A stretch of 64,000 nucleotides of DNA from Pseudomonas weihenstephanensis (GTDB lineage: Bacteria > Pseudomonadota > Gammaproteobacteria > Pseudomonadales > Pseudomonadaceae), in NCBI RefSeq assembly GCF_001043055.1, contig NZ_JYLF01000003.1, positions 434,001 to 498,000 on the forward strand, given 5' to 3'. The position numbers were made by a program, and so were the translations under genes. The notes below the pieces were generated by a model. That model saw only the letters and a list, made by a program, of their open reading frames with translations, searched no databases and was not told where the DNA came from. Each line of letters opens with the position of its first letter. Position 1 is the first letter of the stretch. Positions 59,966 to 64,000 of this stretch are shown in pieces.

Positions 59966-61231
59966 ATGCTTGAGCTTGTTGCTGCGTTTATCTGCCTGAC
60001 GTCATTGCTGACGTACGTGAATTACCGTTTTATCGGCCTGCCGCCCACGATTGGCGTGATGGTCACAGCCCTTATGTTTTCCCTGCTGTTGCAAGGCTTG
60101 AGCGTGCTCGGTTATCCGGGTCTCGAAGACCGTGTGCAACAGTTGATCGGCCAAATTGATTTTGGCGATCTGTTGATGAACTGGATGCTGGGCTTTCTGC
60201 TGTTTGCAGGTGCCTTGCACGTTAACTTCAATGACGTGCGCAGTTACCGTTGGCCGATTGGGCTGCTCGCCACGGTGGGTGTGCTGATCGCCACCACGGT
60301 GATCGGCAGTCTGGCGTACTGGATTTTCGGCCTGTTCGGCTGGCACATCAGCTTTTTGTACTGCTTGTTGTTTGGTGCGTTGATTTCGCCCACCGACCCG
60401 ATTGCCGTGCTCGGCGTGTTGCGGACCGCCAACGCGTCCAAACCGCTGAAAACCACCATCGTGGGCGAGTCGCTGTTCAACGACGGCACCGCGGTGGTGG
60501 TGTTCACCGTGTTGCTGGGTATTGTGCAACTGGGTGAAACCCCCAGCGTCAGCGCCACGGCCATGATGTTTGCCCACGAAGCCATTGGCGGCGTGGTGTT
60601 CGGCGGGCTGATCGGTTATCTGGTGTACCGGATGATCAAGAGCATCGAGCAGTATCAGATCGAAGTGATGCTCACGTTGGCGCTGGTGATTGGCGGCTCG
60701 GCGATGGCCAGTGAGCTGCACGTCTCGGCACCGATTGCGATGGTGGTGGCCGGTTTGATCATTGGCAACCTGGGCCGCAACAAGGCGATGAACGAGATGA
60801 CCCGTCGCTACCTGGACGGCTTTTGGGAGCTGCTGGATGACATGCTCAACGCGCTGCTGTTTGCGTTGATCGGTATGGAGCTGTTGCTGCTGCCGTTCTC
60901 GTGGTTGCATTTGCTGGCCGCCAGTGCGTTGGCGGTGGCGATCCTGTTGTCGCGTTTGCTGACCGTGGCCCCGGCCATTGTGCTGCTGCGCCGCTGGCGT
61001 GCGGTGCCGCGTGGCACCATTCGCATCCTGACGTGGGGTGGTTTGCGCGGCGGGGTTTCGGTAGCGCTGGCACTGGCCTTGCCGCTGGGGCCGGAGCGTG
61101 ACTTGATCCTGAGTATCACCTACATCGTGGTGTTGTCGTCGATCCTGTTCCAGGGCCTGACCATCGGCAAACTGGTCAAGCATGTGACCAAAGACACCTC
61201 TGTTTCGGCTGAGGCCGACAACGCGCATTAA
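59966..61231 (+). CDS. CPA1-type sodium/proton antiporter (NhaP family)
   Basis: The 421-residue polytopic protein has about 12 hydrophobic segments and CPA1 motifs: ALISPTDPIAVLGVLR near residue 147, VGESLFNDGTAVVVF near 174 (the ND ion-binding pair), and LTWGGLRGGVSVALAL near 360. It exchanges Na+ or K+ for H+ at the inner membrane. AGGA precedes the ATG. It marks the right boundary of the secretion block. The exact ion preference cannot be read. Confidence 0.93.
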   Translation: MLELVAAFICLTSLLTYVNYRFIGLPPTIGVMVTALMFSLLLQGLSVLGYPGLEDRVQQLIGQIDFGDLLMNWMLGFLLFAGALHVNFNDVRSYRWPIGLLATVGVLIATTVIGSLAYWIFGLFGWHISFLYCLLFGALISPTDPIAVLGVLRTANASKPLKTTIVGESLFNDGTAVVVFTVLLGIVQLGETPSVSATAMMFAHEAIGGVVFGGLIGYLVYRMIKSIEQYQIEVMLTLALVIGGSAMASELHVSAPIAMVVAGLIIGNLGRNKAMNEMTRRYLDGFWELLDDMLNALLFALIGMELLLLPFSWLHLLAASALAVAILLSRLLTVAPAIVLLRRWRAVPRGTIRILTWGGLRGGVSVALALALPLGPERDLILSITYIVVLSSILFQGLTIGKLVKHVTKDTSVSAEADNAH

Positions 61232-61242
61232 GCCCACTCCCG

Positions 61243-61289
61243 GCAGGCTGCGAGCTTTTGGATTGAACGATCAAAAGACCGCAGCCTGC
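61243..61289. repeat. Extragenic palindrome, REP-like, copy 1
   Basis: Arms at 61243-61260 (GCAGGCTGCGAGCTTTTG) and 61272-61289 are complementary except at two adjacent positions. The core GCAGGCTGCGAGC recurs at 63797-63808. Such palindromes are widespread in fluorescens-group genomes. It may also help end the antiporter transcript. Confidence 0.7.
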
Positions 61290-61403
61290 GCCTAATCCTA
61301 CGCTGTAGTGCGACTCGTCTTACCTTGACTACACTGAATTCGTTTGGCTGAAGGGGCTTTCAGCGATGGGCTGAGTGTGCCTATAACGAAAAAGGGGAAA
61401 GGG

Positions 61404-61784
61404 ATGAGTACATCTGCGACTTACGCACCGCCATCGGGAGCGCCCAGGCGCCATACCGGTGCCTATATTTTGATCATTGCGGCCTTGGTGGCCCTGGCCA
61501 TCACGGCCTGGCGATTCTTTACGCCGTTGTCAGGTATTGATGGCTCCGGCGGGGCGATGACAGCGATGTTCGCTGAAGTGGTGATGGTGGTTCTGGGCCT
61601 ATTACTGGTTAAAAGTCATACAGGCGGGCTGCGCGGTTTTCTGCTGTTTTTGAGCTGGGTCGGGATCGTCGGGACCTTTGTCGCTGCACTGTTTTTGCAT
61701 GGTTGGTTGACCGCGGCGGTGCTGGCTGTGGGCGCGATAGGCGTTGTGATCGAAACCTTCACTCAACCGGCCAGGAGCGCGTGA
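61404..61784 (+). CDS. Small four-helix membrane protein, probable anchor for the PQQ dehydrogenase
   Basis: A 126-residue protein with four predicted membrane segments: GAYILIIAALVALAITAW, AMFAEVVMVVLGLLLV, GFLLFLSWVGIVGTFVAALF and WLTAAVLAVGAIGVVIETF. Membrane-bound glucose and quinate dehydrogenases carry a comparable multi-helix domain at their N-terminus. Here the downstream dehydrogenase lacks it, starts one base after this stop, and is certainly cotranscribed. The inference is a separately encoded quinone-interacting anchor. GGGGAAAGGG precedes the ATG at 61404. Confidence 0.75.
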   Translation: MSTSATYAPPSGAPRRHTGAYILIIAALVALAITAWRFFTPLSGIDGSGGAMTAMFAEVVMVVLGLLLVKSHTGGLRGFLLFLSWVGIVGTFVAALFLHGWLTAAVLAVGAIGVVIETFTQPARSA

Positions 61785-61785
61785 C

Positions 61786-63774
61786 ATGAATGGACTGAAA
61801 AAGCACCTGTTGGGTGCACCGGCCCTGTGCATTCTGGCGGGCATTAGCACCGCTCACGCCCAGACCTATACCGTACCGCCGCCGTTGCTGGCACCTTCCA
61901 GCGTGTCGGCCGAAAGCGCCAGGCTGGCGATACCTGACGGCAAAGAATGGGACAGCTTTCACGGCCAGTTGAGTTCGCAGAAATACTCGCCTCTGACGCA
62001 AATCAATAAAGACAACGTCGGGCAGTTGACCAAGGTCTGGCAATATTTCACCGGCGACATGTCCACCGGCACCGGCAAGATTCCGCCGTCGGTCTGGTCG
62101 GCCACGCCGATTTTTGCCAATGACACGTTGTACGTCGGCACGCCTTTTTATCGCATCATTGCCCTCGAACCCGAGACCGGCAAAGAGAAGTGGGTCTTTG
62201 ATACCCAGTCGCCCTTGGTGGCCGAAACCCAGCCTGCGTTGAAGTCGCGTGGCGTGGCCTATTGGCAGGAGAAAACCCCGCAAGCGGGTGTTGCCTGCCA
62301 AAAAGTCGTGTATCTGGGCAACATGACCGCCCAGTTGTACGCCGTCGATGCGGACACCGGAAAACCGTGCGAGAAGTTCGGTAAAAACGGTGTGGTGGAC
62401 GTCAACCAATGGAACACCGTTAACGCCAAATGGCCGCTGTCGGTGCTGCAACCGCCTACGGTCATCGGCGACAAACTGATCGTCGGTTGGGCCGGTAAGG
62501 ACTGGGAGTACGAAGTTGAATCGCCAGGTTCATTGTTCGCACTCAACGCCCGCACCGGTGAGCTGGAGTGGGAGTTCAAGCCGATCCCGGAAGAAGAGGC
62601 AGGCAAAACCGGCACCGCCAATATCTGGACCGCCATGTCCTATGACCCGGCGCTGGGCTTGCTGTACATCCCGGTCTCTTCGCCATCGCCCAATTATTGG
62701 GGTGGCAACCGCACCAAGCCGATTCCGCTCGGCACTTCAACCACCGCACTGGACATCAACACCGGCAAGGTGGTCTGGTCGCGGCAGTGGGTTCACCATG
62801 ACATTTGGGACTACGACATCAACTCGGCCCCGACGTTGATGGACATCACGGTCAATGGCAAGCCGGTAGCCGCGCTGGTACAGGCGACCAAAATGGGCTT
62901 CCTGTTTACCGTTGACCGCCGCACGGGCGAGGACGTGTGGCCGATTGAAGAGCGTGCGGTGCCGCAAGGTGATGCTGAGGGCGAGGTGTATTCGCCGACG
63001 CAACCGTTCCCGACCAAACCAGCGCCGTTGATGGATCAGTCGAAAAAACCGGCGATCTGGAAGGTCGCCGACATCGTGGGCCTGGGGCAGTGCTCGAAGA
63101 TGTGGGACGGCCTGGAATACAACGGCATGTACTCGCCACCCTCCACCAAAGGCAACGGCGTGCTGGCGTACCCGGACAGTGCGGGTGGCGTGCAGTGGGG
63201 CGGCGTTGCGTTCGATCCGGTGAGCCAGGTGGCAATCGTCAACACGTCGCACATCGTGCAGATGATCAAGCTGTGGGACCGCGCCGCGTATGACAAACAA
63301 CCGAAAGAGGCAGGTAACGAAAACGGCTTCTACCCGCAAATCGGCGCGCCGTATGGCATGTCGTTGCTGAACGCGCAGAACTGGGCCGGCATGCCGTGCT
63401 GGGCGCCGCCGTTCGGTGAGATCGTGGCCCTGGACATGCGCACCGGTGACGTGAAATGGCGTCGTCCGATGGGTGCAGTGCAACAGTGGGGCTGGTACAT
63501 GCCTGAAGACATGGGCTCGCCGACCATTGGTGGCCCGGCCGTGACTGCGGGCGGGGTGATTTTCATCGGTGCTTCGATGGACGCCAAGGTGCGTGCTTAC
63601 GCACTGGAGGACGGCAAAGAGCTGTGGTCGGACATCGTCATGGCGCCTGCCGTGGCCAACCCTGCGGTGTATGAGTACAAGGGTCGGCAATACGTAGCGT
63701 TTGTGGCGGGCGGTAACTCGATCATGAAAGACCAGGTGGGCGATCAGGTGGTGGTCTACGCATTGCCCAAATAA
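61786..63774 (+). CDS. PQQ-dependent dehydrogenase (glucose/quinate/shikimate type), soluble catalytic subunit
   Basis: The 662-residue protein has a signal peptide (HLLGAPALCILAGISTAHAQ) and an eight-bladed PQQ propeller; repeated W-type motifs include TGKEKWVFDT, TGELEWEF, TGKVVWSRQW and TGDVKWRRP. The segment VHHDIWDYDINSAPTLMDI resembles the PQQ/active-site strand of membrane-bound glucose dehydrogenase. It would oxidise a sugar, alcohol or cyclitol in the periplasm and pass electrons to ubiquinone. It lacks the fused N-terminal membrane domain and any haem motif (no CxxCH). AGGAG lies eight bases before the ATG. The substrate is unknown. Confidence 0.88.
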   Translation: MNGLKKHLLGAPALCILAGISTAHAQTYTVPPPLLAPSSVSAESARLAIPDGKEWDSFHGQLSSQKYSPLTQINKDNVGQLTKVWQYFTGDMSTGTGKIPPSVWSATPIFANDTLYVGTPFYRIIALEPETGKEKWVFDTQSPLVAETQPALKSRGVAYWQEKTPQAGVACQKVVYLGNMTAQLYAVDADTGKPCEKFGKNGVVDVNQWNTVNAKWPLSVLQPPTVIGDKLIVGWAGKDWEYEVESPGSLFALNARTGELEWEFKPIPEEEAGKTGTANIWTAMSYDPALGLLYIPVSSPSPNYWGGNRTKPIPLGTSTTALDINTGKVVWSRQWVHHDIWDYDINSAPTLMDITVNGKPVAALVQATKMGFLFTVDRRTGEDVWPIEERAVPQGDAEGEVYSPTQPFPTKPAPLMDQSKKPAIWKVADIVGLGQCSKMWDGLEYNGMYSPPSTKGNGVLAYPDSAGGVQWGGVAFDPVSQVAIVNTSHIVQMIKLWDRAAYDKQPKEAGNENGFYPQIGAPYGMSLLNAQNWAGMPCWAPPFGEIVALDMRTGDVKWRRPMGAVQQWGWYMPEDMGSPTIGGPAVTAGGVIFIGASMDAKVRAYALEDGKELWSDIVMAPAVANPAVYEYKGRQYVAFVAGGNSIMKDQVGDQVVVYALPK

Positions 63775-63793
63775 TGCGTGGCACCTGAACCAC

Positions 63794-63837
63794 CCGCAGG
63801 CTGCGAGCCTTTGATTTTAAAAGCTCGCAGCCTGCGG
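63794..63837. repeat. Extragenic palindrome, REP-like, copy 2
   Basis: Perfect 15-base arms (CCGCAGGCTGCGAGC and its complement) at 63794-63808 and 63823-63837 enclose a 14-base loop. It lies between convergent genes and could act as a bidirectional terminator. It shares its core with copy 1 at 61243. Confidence 0.75.
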
Positions 63838-63849
63838 CATCGACTACGG

Positions 63850-64000
63850 TTACGAGGACAATCGCTGCAACTGTTCGCTGGCGCGTAGCGCAAACAGTTG
63901 CAGCAACCCGTCGAGTGTATGCGGCCCCGGTTCGTCGGCACGGGTCAAGGCGTACAGCGTGATCGGCAATGCCGGTGTCAAAGGCCGTATCCGCGTGCTC
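63850..64000 (-). CDS. C-terminal end of a probable LysR-type regulator
   Basis: A minus-strand frame enters from the window edge and stops at 63850-63852. The 49 readable residues end in TLDGLLQLFALRASEQLQRL followed by SS. The stretch with ITLYALTRADEPG followed by a terminal helix is typical of the effector domain ends of LysR regulators. The assignment rests on this tail alone and is weak. Confidence 0.4.
   Translation of the reverse strand, partial: STRIRPLTPALPITLYALTRADEPGPHTLDGLLQLFALRASEQLQRLSS

Overview
The window is chromosomal DNA of a Pseudomonas that is not P. aeruginosa. The backbone order (pyrB-pyrR-ruvX-algH-tonB-gshB-pilGHIJ-chpA-chpC, then ahcY-metF-rhlE, yceI, bioA and rsmE) is the usual Pseudomonas one. 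The protein sequences are clearly diverged from the P. aeruginosa versions I recall, and pilK and chpB are absent, as in many fluorescent and putida-type pseudomonads. A fluorescens-lineage species is my inference.

Region 1 (1-14673) holds the 5' part of the pyrimidine operon with PyrR, RuvX and AlgH, a TonB3-like protein and glutathione synthetase, all on the minus strand. The plus-strand Pil-Chp chemosensory operon that controls type IV pili follows. Region 2 (14745-18949) has a hemolysin-III-family membrane protein, a YfdC-type formate/nitrite channel, an unexpected orphan ExoU-like patatin phospholipase, and an acyl-CoA thioesterase. Region 3 (19069-31159) is mainly housekeeping: an S-adenosylhomocysteine riboswitch with ahcY, then metF, an RhlE-type helicase, YceI with cytochrome b561, bioA, rsmE and a MAPEG protein. 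A two-gene PLP-enzyme operon of unknown product (group II decarboxylase plus class I/II aminotransferase) is inserted here.

Region 4 (31235-59856) is a complete Psc/Pcr/Exs type III secretion locus in the same gene order I recall for P. aeruginosa. On the minus strand it carries popN-pcr1-4-pcrD-pcrR, pcrGVH-popBD, exsCEBA, exsD-pscBCDEFGHIJKL and the cytotoxin pair exoU-spcU. On the plus strand it carries pscNOPQRSTU. I can read a shared promoter element, an A-tract followed by GAC/GTC, six bases, TGnnA and then a -10 about 21-22 bases on, before pscN, popN, pcrG, exsC and exsD, with a deviating copy before exoU. This fits ExsA control of the whole regulon, with the ExsE-ExsC-ExsD partner-switch cascade encoded in place. 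The orphan exoU paralog has no such element that I can see and no chaperone gene.

Region 5 (59966-64000) has a CPA1 sodium/proton antiporter, a small membrane protein followed by a PQQ-dependent dehydrogenase that lacks its own membrane domain, two similar extragenic palindromes flanking that pair, and the 3' end of a probable LysR-type regulator. I see no tRNA, rRNA, CRISPR array, transposase or integrase in the window.
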